A stretch of DNA of 64,000 bases from an uncultured Oscillospiraceae bacterium (GTDB lineage: Bacteria; Bacillota; Clostridia; Oscillospirales; Acutalibacteraceae), in contig USGT01000003.1 in the NCBI GenBank assembly GCA_900554335.1, positions 1 to 64,000 on the forward strand. The letters run 5' to 3'. Both the position numbers and the translations under genes were made by a program. The notes under the pieces are model-generated. The model did no database searches, was not told the DNA's origin, and saw only the letters and a list, made by a program, of their open reading frames with translations. Of the stretch, positions 16,875 to 25,108 are shown piece after piece (position 1 is the stretch's first letter; each line of letters begins with the position of its first letter).

Positions 16875-17033
16875 TTAAGATAAATTTTGTATTTTACTTA
16901 ATCCACAACAATCTAAAATAAAAATTCCCTTACACGAAACTGGGTGTTCGTATAAGGAATGGTTTGGTGGAGTATATGTAGCAATACCTCTCACATGATT
17001 ATTTTCAATGTCTGATTGATATTTTGTTATCAT
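16875..17033 (-). CDS. Short ORF at the prophage-remnant border
   Basis: The frame encodes 52 residues starting MITKYQSDIENNHVRGI behind AAGGAAGGG, a good ribosome site. The second half runs through the 44-base copy of the ssrA terminator, giving SLYEHPVSCKGIFIL. The first half therefore looks like phage coding sequence cut at an attachment site, and the end may be accidental. No family recognised. Confidence 0.45.
   Translation of the reverse strand: MITKYQSDIENNHVRGIATYTPPNHSLYEHPVSCKGIFILDCCGLSKIQNLS
16913..16973. repeat. Direct repeat of the ssrA 3' border (att-like)
   Basis: A 44-base stretch (about 16915-16958) is identical to the terminator next to ssrA at 26848-26891. Beyond a short divergent gap both copies also carry the TGGTGGAG that encodes the CTCCACCA end of tmRNA. 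This is the pattern left by an element integrated at the ssrA 3' end. Confidence 0.75.
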
Positions 17034-17047
17034 AATTTTTCCCTTCC

Positions 17048-17419
17048 TTATTTAAGTTTTATTTGAGGTTTGAAATTTATAAATCCCTCAGCTCTGCGAA
17101 AAATTCGCCCTTTTCTATCAATTAAAACAGGTTGATGAACATATTTCCCATATAAATCTTTAGTATCATCTTGTTCTAAAGAAACTGTAAATCTATAGTA
17201 TAAATAGCCTTCTTCAAGATTGCCGTCACGCAAAATAGTGCAGTCTTTTTCCAAAATAGGGCTATGCTTCATACCAATTGGTGCTAGATACCGTTTTGCG
17301 GTATCATCTTGCAAGTCAAGAGGTTCACCATCTTCATAAAAAACTTGTAATTCAAGGACTATACCACTATCTCCGGCAATAAGCTCAATTTCTCGTAATT
17401 TTGTAACGTATGAATCCAA
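17048..17419 (-). CDS. Probable phage baseplate-associated protein (BppU-like domain)
   Basis: The 123-residue protein starts with TTG behind AAGGGGGTG. The layout resembles the N-terminal beta-sandwich of BppU-type baseplate proteins: IELIAGDSGIVLELQVFYEDG, then a strand with TILRDGNL, then GKYVHQPVLIDRKGRIFRRA. It ends without a fibre region. It is the last-but-one gene of the tail module, downstream of the large tail protein, which fits a baseplate role. Family assignment is tentative. Confidence 0.55.
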   Translation of the reverse strand: MDSYVTKLREIELIAGDSGIVLELQVFYEDGEPLDLQDDTAKRYLAPIGMKHSPILEKDCTILRDGNLEEGYLYYRFTVSLEQDDTKDLYGKYVHQPVLIDRKGRIFRRAEGFINFKPQIKLK

Positions 17420-17461
17420 TTAATCACCCCCTTCCTATGTGGTTTTTGTATTTAAAAAGAA

Positions 17462-17559
17462 ATAATATAATTACAGTGTGTTGATAAATCTTACTTTTAT
17501 GTGTATAATATAATTACAAATGTTGACAAAATATATTTTCGTGTATATAATGTAATTGA
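17462..17559 (+). promoter_or_regulatory. Antitoxin promoter with three tandem operator-like repeats
   Basis: TTGACA (17523-17528), a 17-base spacer and TATAAT (17546-17551) form an excellent promoter. ATAATATAATTACA occurs at 17462 and 17505, and ATAATGTAATTGA at 17547, at 42-43-base spacing with similar sequence between. Such repeats are plausible binding sites for RelB-type autoregulation. Confidence 0.65.
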
Positions 17560-17573
17560 AGGAGATGGTATAA

Positions 17574-17846
17574 ATGTCAATGTCAACAGTAAATATTCGT
17601 ATAGACGAAGATCTAAAAAATAAATCAGAGATTATTCTTGAAGATATGGGTCTTAATATGACGACCGCATTTAAAATTTTTCTAAAAGAAGTTATAAGAA
17701 GTCACTCGATACCTTTCAGAATAACATCAGACTTGTTCTATTCTGAATCTAATCAGAAAGCTATCCAAAAATCTATGAGCCAGTTTGAAAATGGCGATGT
17801 GGTTGTGAAAACCATGGATGAGCTGAGGAAAATGGAAAATGAGTAA
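17574..17846 (+). CDS. RelB/DinJ-family antitoxin
   Basis: The 90-residue protein starts with a ribbon-helix-helix domain: STVNIRIDEDLKNKSEIIL, then LNMTTAFKIFLKEVI and IPFRI, the RelB/DinJ pattern. GAAGGAG lies ten bases upstream. The acidic C-terminal half should bind the toxin. Its end overlaps the toxin start by eight bases, the usual coupling. It lies on the plus strand within the otherwise minus-strand prophage remnant, so it came as a separate insertion. Confidence 0.9.
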   Translation: MSMSTVNIRIDEDLKNKSEIILEDMGLNMTTAFKIFLKEVIRSHSIPFRITSDLFYSESNQKAIQKSMSQFENGDVVVKTMDELRKMENE

Positions 17847-18108
17847 GACACTTACATTCAGTAAACAGGCGTGGGAAGAATATATCTATTGGCAAACTCA
17901 AGATAAAAAAACTCTCAAAAAAATAAATAATTTACTTGAAGCGTTACAAAGAGAGAACCAAGAAATAGTCGGAAAAGCAGAAAGATTAGTGGGTAATTTA
18001 TCATGACATCGCAGTATTAGAATAAATAGTAAAGATAGATTGGTATATAAAATTAATGATCAAACTATTGAAATAAAACAATGTAAAAGTCATTATGATG
18101 ATAAATAA
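17839..18108 (+). pseudogene. YoeB/Txe-type mRNA interferase toxin, stopped by TGA
   Basis: The 89-codon frame matches YoeB throughout: FSKQAWEEYIYWQTQDKKTL, KAERLVGNLS, then RINSKDRLVYKI and CKSHYDD with the terminal His-Tyr pair. Codon 56 is TGA (18004-18006), at the position of the Gly in the family's NLSG motif, so a single G-to-T change from GGA explains it. There is no frameshift. The first 55 residues lack the C-terminal catalytic residues, so the toxin should be dead. Confidence 0.85.
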
Positions 18109-18133
18109 AATGGGGCTTAAATAGCCTCTTTTT

Positions 18134-21100
18134 TTATTTGTATTGTTCAAGACGAGTATTTTCAAAACCTCTACGTTTAGCTTTAATTTCATAGCAAAAC
18201 GGAATGTCATCACCTTTCACAATAAAGTAATCTTCTGTTCGTTCTGATACAAAAATATTTCCCTCTCCGTAAGGAGAAAGAAATACTTGATATCCAACTT
18301 TTAAATTTACACATTCTGAGAAAATCGGTTCAATTTCTACTTTACAAATTCCATTTTTAACTTCATTTTCTCCGATATCACCATAGTAATACTCTGCGGT
18401 TTCATAAGCGTTTATTAATCTATTTCCGTAATGTTCGGTTTTTTGCATACAGTTTTTTCTATATCCATTACCGACGATAAAATTACCAAAAATAACAGTG
18501 TTCCCAGAAATAGTAGTTACTCCTTGTATTGAAACACCGCCGTCATTTATACATTTAATTTTAAGTAAACTATCCGCTTCAAGATTAAGTCTCCCTTGAA
18601 TTTGCTGTATTTTCGATGTTTTAATGATTCCACCGTCATTATATGTCCATTTACACTCTCCTGCAAAAGTACCCGATTTTTGAACGTAAAGATTATCAAT
18701 ATAAGCATGAGTTGTGTAAATAGTGTCAAGCCCGGCTTTTCCACTTCTGATTATTTCGGTATTTCCAACAGCACCATTTGCAATTTCTCTGCGAGTAATT
18801 GTTCCATTGTTTAGTTTTGATCCTGAAATTGTATCATTAGCAATCTTTGAGCTTGTGATTGCACCATTTCCAACTTGACTATTTGTTATTTGCCCTTCGA
18901 TTCTGTCGGCACGAATAGTACCATCAAAACGAGCATTATTTCCTTCAATTTTTAACGCACCGATTCTAGCATTTCCGTTACTTTCAAGCACAATATTTCC
19001 ATTTGCACTTTTTATTGAACTTTCCGTGATTTGAAGTCCACCTATTTTACTATTTGAGGAAATATCTATTTTCCCAAGCATATTAAGATTTCCGTTAGAA
19101 TCAGCATAAAATTGATTTTTCCAAGTGTTTCCGTTGCGTTTTTGAATTTTAAATCCGTCCTTGGGATTTTGGATTATACGAGAATTACCACTTTGAAGAG
19201 TTAAAGTTGCGTTTTTAAGGGTTGCACCGCTACCATTTAAAGTGAAACTATTATTTTCATTTGTAATACTAAGTTGGTTTCCAGCTAAAATTTTACCCGT
19301 AATTAAATCAGCCAAGATACCATAAGTTGTACCACTTCCATTACTATTTTTTACCTCACCGATAGCGACTTTACTTGTTTGCCAGTTATCATCTGTCATA
19401 CAAATTAAATTGTTGGTTATCATGAGTTGCCGATTATCAAAAGTACCATTTGAAAGTTTTCGTCTGCCTTTGATACCGTAAGTTCCGATTGAAATATCTT
19501 GATTTTGAGAGCTTATTATTTCTTGATTTGCAGTATTTAAGGCATTTTTCATGTACTCGGTGACTTCATCATTTAAACCGCCGCTTTTAATCGGAGCAAC
19601 TAAGCTACTATAATTTCTAGACACAGAATTTGTAACTTTACTCTGATTAAAAAGTTCATTAAAAATCCACTCACTCGTTTGAAGTCTAAACTTGTTTCCA
19701 AAGGTCATCGTGAAATTTTCAGGATTATCATAGTCGATATCCATTTCAAGAAGAATGGGAGATACCCAAACATCTTTTTTAATTTCTGCATGAACTAAAT
19801 TTCCTAGCTTTAACTGATTTATGAAAGGTTTAAACTTTTCGATAAATAAAAAATTCACAGTATCCATACTAAACGTAAAAGATGGCTGTGATAATTTTTT
19901 TAGTTCTTTTTTGCCACGTTTTAAAAGTTGATGGCTCATATCTTGAATTTCCGGAGCTGTCATTTTGTCCGTTACAACAAAATTTGAGTTGGTGTAACTA
20001 CCTTCAAATATGAAATTGTCAAGTTCTAAAATTTGTTTTTGAGTAAAATTATTGGTAAATTTCAAATTATTATTTATATCTTTTAAAACTTTTTTGATTT
20101 CAGATATTTCTTTGTTTTTAGAATTAATTTCCTTTTGTTTGGAAGAAATTTTATTGTTTAGGTCATTGATTTTATTGACGATACTTTTGGATATGTTTGG
20201 CATTTGAGCACTTCTAACTTGTTCGCTAGCTTTTAAATCGTTCTTTAAAGTAGATAATTCACCTTGTAGCTTTAGTAAATCTGCATTTAGATTCCTAAGT
20301 TTTGAAAAGTTATTTGCATAAGTTTTTTCAGAACCTTTTACTTTTTTATCCCATGATTTTATTGCTTTAATTAAACTATCAATCATCCAATCCGAGGTTA
20401 AATAGTATGAAAAATCATAAATATTTGATGTACCGAGAGGATTTACCTCATTAATACTAAAATCCCCTGAACCATGGACACTAAGACAAGTTATTATATC
20501 TTTTGAAGTTTCTTCGACTTTTACATTCTTAATCAAGTTGTGAAAGGATAGGCTTATATCTGTATCTTTAACAACATCTTCGGAAGTATAAGCATTAATC
20601 AGTTTGTTTTCGGTATCAAAATCAAAAATACATTCATACGCTTTTTCTACATCGTCCATAAGAAAGGAATATAGGCTATTTGTTGGAATCTCGAATGTGC
20701 GATATTTATTACAAAGATTACTGCTTACAGTTCCTATTTTCCATGACGGAGCAATTTCAATAAGTTTTTGAAGTAACGTGTTTTGAGGATTTATAGGGTC
20801 ATAAAATTTATAGGTTCCGTCACGAATGTTCGCACCTTTAGAATTTAAAGTGTATTCATAAGAGTAAGCAGTTACTGATTTTATAGGCGTATTTCCTTCG
20901 TTTGTTTCCGTAATTTGTACGATCACAAAATATCCGAAACCTTGAATGTGTAAAAGTCTATTTTTGACTATTAATTCGTAAAAGGGTAGCGTTTTTGTTT
21001 CAGAATTTATATTGTCAAAATATTTGCTATAAATATCGAAACTCACTTCTGACACCGCATTAAATCTGGGTTTTATATGAATATTTTTAAAATTTGAAAC

Positions 21101-21184
21101 ACTTGAAATTTCAGTTTTGTCAGGATTGCAAAGTGTTATCAATGGAGTTTCATAATTCTTATTTATATTAAATTCGAAGTTCAT
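18134..21184 (-). CDS. Phage tail-associated protein (prophage endopeptidase/tail-tip type)
   Basis: This protein of about 1016 residues has the build of siphophage tail-associated lysin or minor structural proteins. The N-terminal ~540 residues form the tail-hub domain (start FEFNINKNYETPLITLCNPD). A coiled coil at about 280-370 follows. The C-terminal half is rich in short repeated beta segments such as NSQVGNGAITSSKIANDTIS, typical of receptor-binding fibres. ATG at 21184 lies nine bases after AAAGGTG. It sits after the distal tail and cargo genes, in phage order apart from the cargo. Confidence 0.85.
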   Translation of the reverse strand: MNFEFNINKNYETPLITLCNPDKTEISSVSNFKNIHIKPRFNAVSEVSFDIYSKYFDNINSETKTLPFYELIVKNRLLHIQGFGYFVIVQITETNEGNTPIKSVTAYSYEYTLNSKGANIRDGTYKFYDPINPQNTLLQKLIEIAPSWKIGTVSSNLCNKYRTFEIPTNSLYSFLMDDVEKAYECIFDFDTENKLINAYTSEDVVKDTDISLSFHNLIKNVKVEETSKDIITCLSVHGSGDFSINEVNPLGTSNIYDFSYYLTSDWMIDSLIKAIKSWDKKVKGSEKTYANNFSKLRNLNADLLKLQGELSTLKNDLKASEQVRSAQMPNISKSIVNKINDLNNKISSKQKEINSKNKEISEIKKVLKDINNNLKFTNNFTQKQILELDNFIFEGSYTNSNFVVTDKMTAPEIQDMSHQLLKRGKKELKKLSQPSFTFSMDTVNFLFIEKFKPFINQLKLGNLVHAEIKKDVWVSPILLEMDIDYDNPENFTMTFGNKFRLQTSEWIFNELFNQSKVTNSVSRNYSSLVAPIKSGGLNDEVTEYMKNALNTANQEIISSQNQDISIGTYGIKGRRKLSNGTFDNRQLMITNNLICMTDDNWQTSKVAIGEVKNSNGSGTTYGILADLITGKILAGNQLSITNENNSFTLNGSGATLKNATLTLQSGNSRIIQNPKDGFKIQKRNGNTWKNQFYADSNGNLNMLGKIDISSNSKIGGLQITESSIKSANGNIVLESNGNARIGALKIEGNNARFDGTIRADRIEGQITNSQVGNGAITSSKIANDTISGSKLNNGTITRREIANGAVGNTEIIRSGKAGLDTIYTTHAYIDNLYVQKSGTFAGECKWTYNDGGIIKTSKIQQIQGRLNLEADSLLKIKCINDGGVSIQGVTTISGNTVIFGNFIVGNGYRKNCMQKTEHYGNRLINAYETAEYYYGDIGENEVKNGICKVEIEPIFSECVNLKVGYQVFLSPYGEGNIFVSERTEDYFIVKGDDIPFCYEIKAKRRGFENTRLEQYK

Positions 21185-21268
21185 TTTATTTATCACCTTT
21201 TTTAGACATAAAAATTTAGCTACACCATTTAGATATGGTATAGCCCAGAATCATAAAATTATTTTAAA

Positions 21269-21784
21269 TTAATAACGAATTTTTCCATCGAGACCCCTAT
21301 AGGATAGTGTAAAAGCATTAAATTTATCTCCTCTAAATCCATCAACATCGAATCCGAACGGAGACCACTTGGTATGAGTGTCACGATGTATGCCTCTTTT
21401 ATCAAAACCATTTACATCATAACCCTCTGGATCGTATTTTGTTCCTGTGTCTTTGTGTATCCAACGCCAATTGAAACCACGTCTAGTATAACCGTTTTCA
21501 AAATCATATTTACCATCTAGTAAAAATACAGCATTACCACTTGAAAACGCCCCATATGCCGGGTCATCATCATTCCAAGGATCGTCAGAGTCGGGAATAG
21601 ATTTTATTTTATAACCGTCCATATCATAACCATCAGGACCGTAAAACTCATTAGTTAAAACGTTTATACCTGTTTCTGTGTCGAAATCACATACAATAAG
21701 TTTAGCATTTACTTTGTGAAAACACATGCTAGAAATCATTAAAGACCCAAAAATACAAGAAAATATTTTTCTTAATTTTTTCAT
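21269..21784 (-). CDS. Secreted protein with DG-repeat motifs
   Basis: The 171-residue protein has a signal peptide (MKKLRKIF start, cleavage near VNA at residue 27) and repeated short motifs. Forms include GPDGYDMDGY, TGTKYDPEGYDVNGFDKRGI and HTKWSPFGFDVDGF. Such YDxxGYDxxGF repeats occur in secreted bacterial proteins of unknown role, and their Asp-Gly turns suggest ion binding. It lies between the tail protein and the calpain-like gene, so it is probably cargo rather than a structural tail part. Confidence 0.75.
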   Translation of the reverse strand: MKKLRKIFSCIFGSLMISSMCFHKVNAKLIVCDFDTETGINVLTNEFYGPDGYDMDGYKIKSIPDSDDPWNDDDPAYGAFSSGNAVFLLDGKYDFENGYTRRGFNWRWIHKDTGTKYDPEGYDVNGFDKRGIHRDTHTKWSPFGFDVDGFRGDKFNAFTLSYRGLDGKIRY

Positions 21785-21841
21785 TAAACGTACCCTCCTA
21801 AAACATAATATTGTAATATTATGTTAATTATATCATAACCA

Positions 21842-23722
21842 TTAATTTTTATCAATTAATAATTTTAAATCCACTTTGTTAATATCTTTAAAATACTTAA
21901 CAAAATCAGATAATTCTAACACAATGCTACCTGTTTCCAACATATTTCCTCCTTTGGTAGGGTCCATTAGTTTTTTTCTCATATGTGGATTTTTTAAAAC
22001 AATATACTTCTTTTTTTCTACAATTTTTGTGCCTTCAATAGAATATGCATGGGATGAAAATATTTCTTTTCGAGAAGCATCCTCATCAACGATAGGTTTA
22101 GTGCCTGCAGTCAAAGCATCATCTTTACAATGGTTATAAATGTAATTGAATATTTTATTTTCTTCAGCACTATAATTAAAAGGTCTTATGAATTCGTCAT
22201 CTTTTTTATAAATAGTTCTTCCATCAAGATAATTCACATATTCTAAAGGCATACTTTTGGATTCCTTCCCAGTAATAATTGAGAAAGGCATAAATTCCCA
22301 TCCTCCATTTACATTTTGCCCTGAAAGTGAATGGTCAGAGTCTTGTTTCCACAATTTTATAAATCCTTCTGCTTCTTTATTATCTGCAGTTACTGCTCCT
22401 TCAATATTTTTATATACACTGAATGCTTTTTCCATAAAATTTACCCATAAAGCTTTTGTTTGATTGCCAAAAGGCATTAAATGAGATTCATTATTATACA
22501 CACCAGACGGTTTAAGTTTCTTTCTTTTCATGAGTATGGTATTGTCGACTTCTATTATGATGCCACCTACAGAAGAAACAGTAAAAATCATGTGATTTTC
22601 ATTTACAGTCAGGTTAACTTTTACTTTATGGAGTTTAACTTTTACTGTTTTTTGATTAATGTCGTAATTATTTATTCCAGGAAAACAACTCTTAATATAT
22701 TCAGGATCTTTTCTTATTATACTCATAAGAGCCGCAAGAAGATAGCAATCTCCTATATTCCCCTGCTTAATATCTTCTATTTTTGGAGAGCCATTAGGAA
22801 AAAGTGTCTTTTGAACATCTGATTGTGTAGTTTTTTCAACTTTTTCTTTTAGTGGTTGATTTATACCCCTATACTCTATTTCTACAACTCTAATTATATA
22901 ACCTAAAAACTCCTTATTTATTGGATCATTTTGCTGCGATTCTTGTAATTTCAAAAATTCTAATAATTCATTAAAGGAAGAATTTTTATCATTTTGTTGG
23001 GAAATAACAGCATCTAAATATTTTTTAATTTCAAGATTATTTAAAACATTAGACAATGTATTCAAACAAGCTGTATTTGTATTTAGATCTGATGACAAGT
23101 CAATGCCTTTATTACGATCAACTGGTATTCGCAAAACAACATTCATATAATCATACTGATGGTTCCATTTTATATCTTGTAATAAGTATTGCCTAGCTTT
23201 ATTAATATCAGCGGCGGGATTATAATAACGCCTTTTTGGAATATGTTTTAAATTTTTATATTCTAAGCTTACAACTTTTTTTACGTATCGGTAGAACTTA
23301 CGAAAAACTTTATCTTTTACATTTGTATTTTTATCTTCTAGAATTTTTTTAATATGACTCATAATTACTTCAGGAGGCATTTCGCTACTTAAATAGACTT
23401 TTTGTAAATAGGAGCATTCGTTTATTTCATTAGTAAATCTATCTATCTCAGATTGGTCACGAGTAAAAATTTTAAATCCTTTAGTATTATCTGGAACTAT
23501 TTCCAAAAAATTATTTAAAACATTATATTTGGGATCTTTTTTTACGTCTTTTAAAAGTTCTTTTCTCATGTCATTAATACTTACAGAAACTGCAATTTCT
23601 GAATCTCTAACCTTTTTTCTATGCGCACCTATTAAAAAATTTCGTTGCTGAGATTGCCTAGATGACCTGGATTTCTGAAATTGCTTTGATTGCTTTTCAT
23701 TAACCGTTTTAAAAAAAGCCAA
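21842..23722 (-). CDS. Calpain-like cysteine protease, cargo of the prophage remnant
   Basis: The 626-residue protein starts with TTG behind GGGGGAG. The C-terminal half is a peptidase C2 (calpain) domain: QGNIGDCYLLAALMSI with Cys326, SSHAYSI with His558 and VLKNPH with Asn578, the catalytic triad in correct order and spacing. The N-terminal ~300 residues are charged and helical with no known domain. No signal peptide is present. Calpains are mainly eukaryotic, and bacterial versions are often secreted or injected; an effector role is inference. Placement within a tail module raises the chance of delivery with the phage-like particle. Confidence 0.85.
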   Translation of the reverse strand: MAFFKTVNEKQSKQFQKSRSSRQSQQRNFLIGAHRKKVRDSEIAVSVSINDMRKELLKDVKKDPKYNVLNNFLEIVPDNTKGFKIFTRDQSEIDRFTNEINECSYLQKVYLSSEMPPEVIMSHIKKILEDKNTNVKDKVFRKFYRYVKKVVSLEYKNLKHIPKRRYYNPAADINKARQYLLQDIKWNHQYDYMNVVLRIPVDRNKGIDLSSDLNTNTACLNTLSNVLNNLEIKKYLDAVISQQNDKNSSFNELLEFLKLQESQQNDPINKEFLGYIIRVVEIEYRGINQPLKEKVEKTTQSDVQKTLFPNGSPKIEDIKQGNIGDCYLLAALMSIIRKDPEYIKSCFPGINNYDINQKTVKVKLHKVKVNLTVNENHMIFTVSSVGGIIIEVDNTILMKRKKLKPSGVYNNESHLMPFGNQTKALWVNFMEKAFSVYKNIEGAVTADNKEAEGFIKLWKQDSDHSLSGQNVNGGWEFMPFSIITGKESKSMPLEYVNYLDGRTIYKKDDEFIRPFNYSAEENKIFNYIYNHCKDDALTAGTKPIVDEDASRKEIFSSHAYSIEGTKIVEKKKYIVLKNPHMRKKLMDPTKGGNMLETGSIVLELSDFVKYFKDINKVDLKLLIDKN

Positions 23723-23766
23723 TTTAACTCTCCCCCTATTATATTTAAAAACGATGTGCTATCCAC

Positions 23767-24228
23767 CTATACGCTCAGAATAATATCAGCCAAATCTATT
23801 GATTTAGTTTTGATAATAGTTTCAAATGTTGTAATTGCCGTATTATTTTCCTCATCTAAATAAACCGCAGGCCAAACATGTTCTTTTGTTTTTAGATTGC
23901 AGTATTTCTGTTTTAAACTTTCCTCTCGAGTTATGTATAAAGCGCACGAAGATTTGGGACTAATTATCAGGTTTAACTTACACTGATTAAGTAAATATTC
24001 ATTAAATAACCTATTCGTTTTTTGAATGTTATTTGTATAAATTCTGTTTTTAAATCCAGGATTTTGATTAACATTCATTAGTATTTTACATATGTCTTTT
24101 GAGCCCGATGGTTTTTTCTCACTTTGTCGGACTACAAACAAAAATTCATTTGCCTTTTTAGTTTCAAACATTGTTTTCGCTTTTTCAGAAGCCTTCTTAG
24201 TAAATTTTATTTGACCTTTTTTTAGCAA
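23767..24228 (-). CDS. Hypothetical protein in the prophage remnant
   Basis: This 153-residue protein begins with TTG; the ribosome site (AAGGTG, eleven bases away) is weak. It has a basic N-terminus, no signal peptide and no motif I recognise. It lies directly upstream of the calpain-like gene in the same direction, 44 bases apart, so it may be a chaperone or partner of that protein. That is a guess from position. Confidence 0.55.
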   Translation of the reverse strand: MLKKGQIKFTKKASEKAKTMFETKKANEFLFVVRQSEKKPSGSKDICKILMNVNQNPGFKNRIYTNNIQKTNRLFNEYLLNQCKLNLIISPKSSCALYITREESLKQKYCNLKTKEHVWPAVYLDEENNTAITTFETIIKTKSIDLADIILSV

Positions 24229-24291
24229 TTATTATCACACACCTTTCTTATGGTCAATTATAACATATATTTTTACAAATTTCAACAATTT

Positions 24292-25092
24292 TTATCCACA
24301 TCCGAGCCTTACTGCGAATTGGTACGTTATTTTTAAATAGTCTAAAAGTCCATGACACTCAAGTTTGTTAATACCATGAACTAAACTAAAATAGCCTTGG
24401 CTTTGACCTTTAGATAGATTTTTAAACCTATTAAGCCCAGTAGATGATGTAATAATCTCGTTTTGATTATCAACAGTAATTACTTCATTAGTAGATAAAT
24501 TTTCCATTTTAAATTCTCGTTTAGTGGTTAAGTTTTTGATGTTAAAATTGTTACCCGCACTTGAAAGTTTAATCTCTATCGTTGGTCTAAGCCCATAAAC
24601 TTCAGCAGAAAAATTGTCAAATTCAAAATAATTAATTACAGAACTATCAAAGTTATAAATTTTAGTTTGTGGGAATGTATAAGCATAGGGAGAATCGCAC
24701 TCTAAATTACATCTAACACCAAAATGTTGACCGCCAAACTTTATATCTTCGTTTGCTTTCAAAATGCAATTAAAATAAAAATCCGAATACCATTCATCTT
24801 CAATTTGAAGTTTATGATATCCGGGATTTCCAAAAAGCCAATTTTTAATTCTTAAAAAAGTTGGGAGATCAATAGGTTCTTTAGATACAATTTCAATAGA
24901 AAATTCTAAAACCGTATTTTCTTTAGCCCCTAAAAACAGTTTTCTAGGGTCTTTCATGACTGATTCGCTTTTTATTTCTATACCTGAGCCAGATACTATA
25001 TCGTTTAAACCGGTATTTATAGACATTAAAATTAAGCCAAAATCCTTTGAAGATATTCCATTATACACAAAGTAATTTCCTAGAAAACTCAC
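24292..25092 (-). CDS. Phage distal tail protein (Dit family)
   Basis: The 266-residue protein starts with GTG behind AAAGGAGGT. The N-terminus (YFVYNGISSKDFGLILMSI), the RKLFLGAKENTVLEFSIEI strand and the WLFGNPGYHKLQIEDEWYSD segment are typical of siphophage Dit proteins. The later CDSPYAYTF motif also fits. Dit forms the ring joining tail tube to baseplate. It stands between the tape measure and the tail-associated protein, the standard phage order. Confidence 0.85.
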   Translation of the reverse strand: MSFLGNYFVYNGISSKDFGLILMSINTGLNDIVSGSGIEIKSESVMKDPRKLFLGAKENTVLEFSIEIVSKEPIDLPTFLRIKNWLFGNPGYHKLQIEDEWYSDFYFNCILKANEDIKFGGQHFGVRCNLECDSPYAYTFPQTKIYNFDSSVINYFEFDNFSAEVYGLRPTIEIKLSSAGNNFNIKNLTTKREFKMENLSTNEVITVDNQNEIITSSTGLNRFKNLSKGQSQGYFSLVHGINKLECHGLLDYLKITYQFAVRLGCG

Positions 25093-25108
25093 TATTTATG
25101 ACCTCCTT

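Noticed and set aside
18004..18006. UGA recoded as Gly in the YoeB-type toxin
   Set aside because: Other genes in the window end with TGA (for example yqeG, overlapping aroQ) and none contains another in-frame TGA, so a simple nonsense mutation is the better reading.
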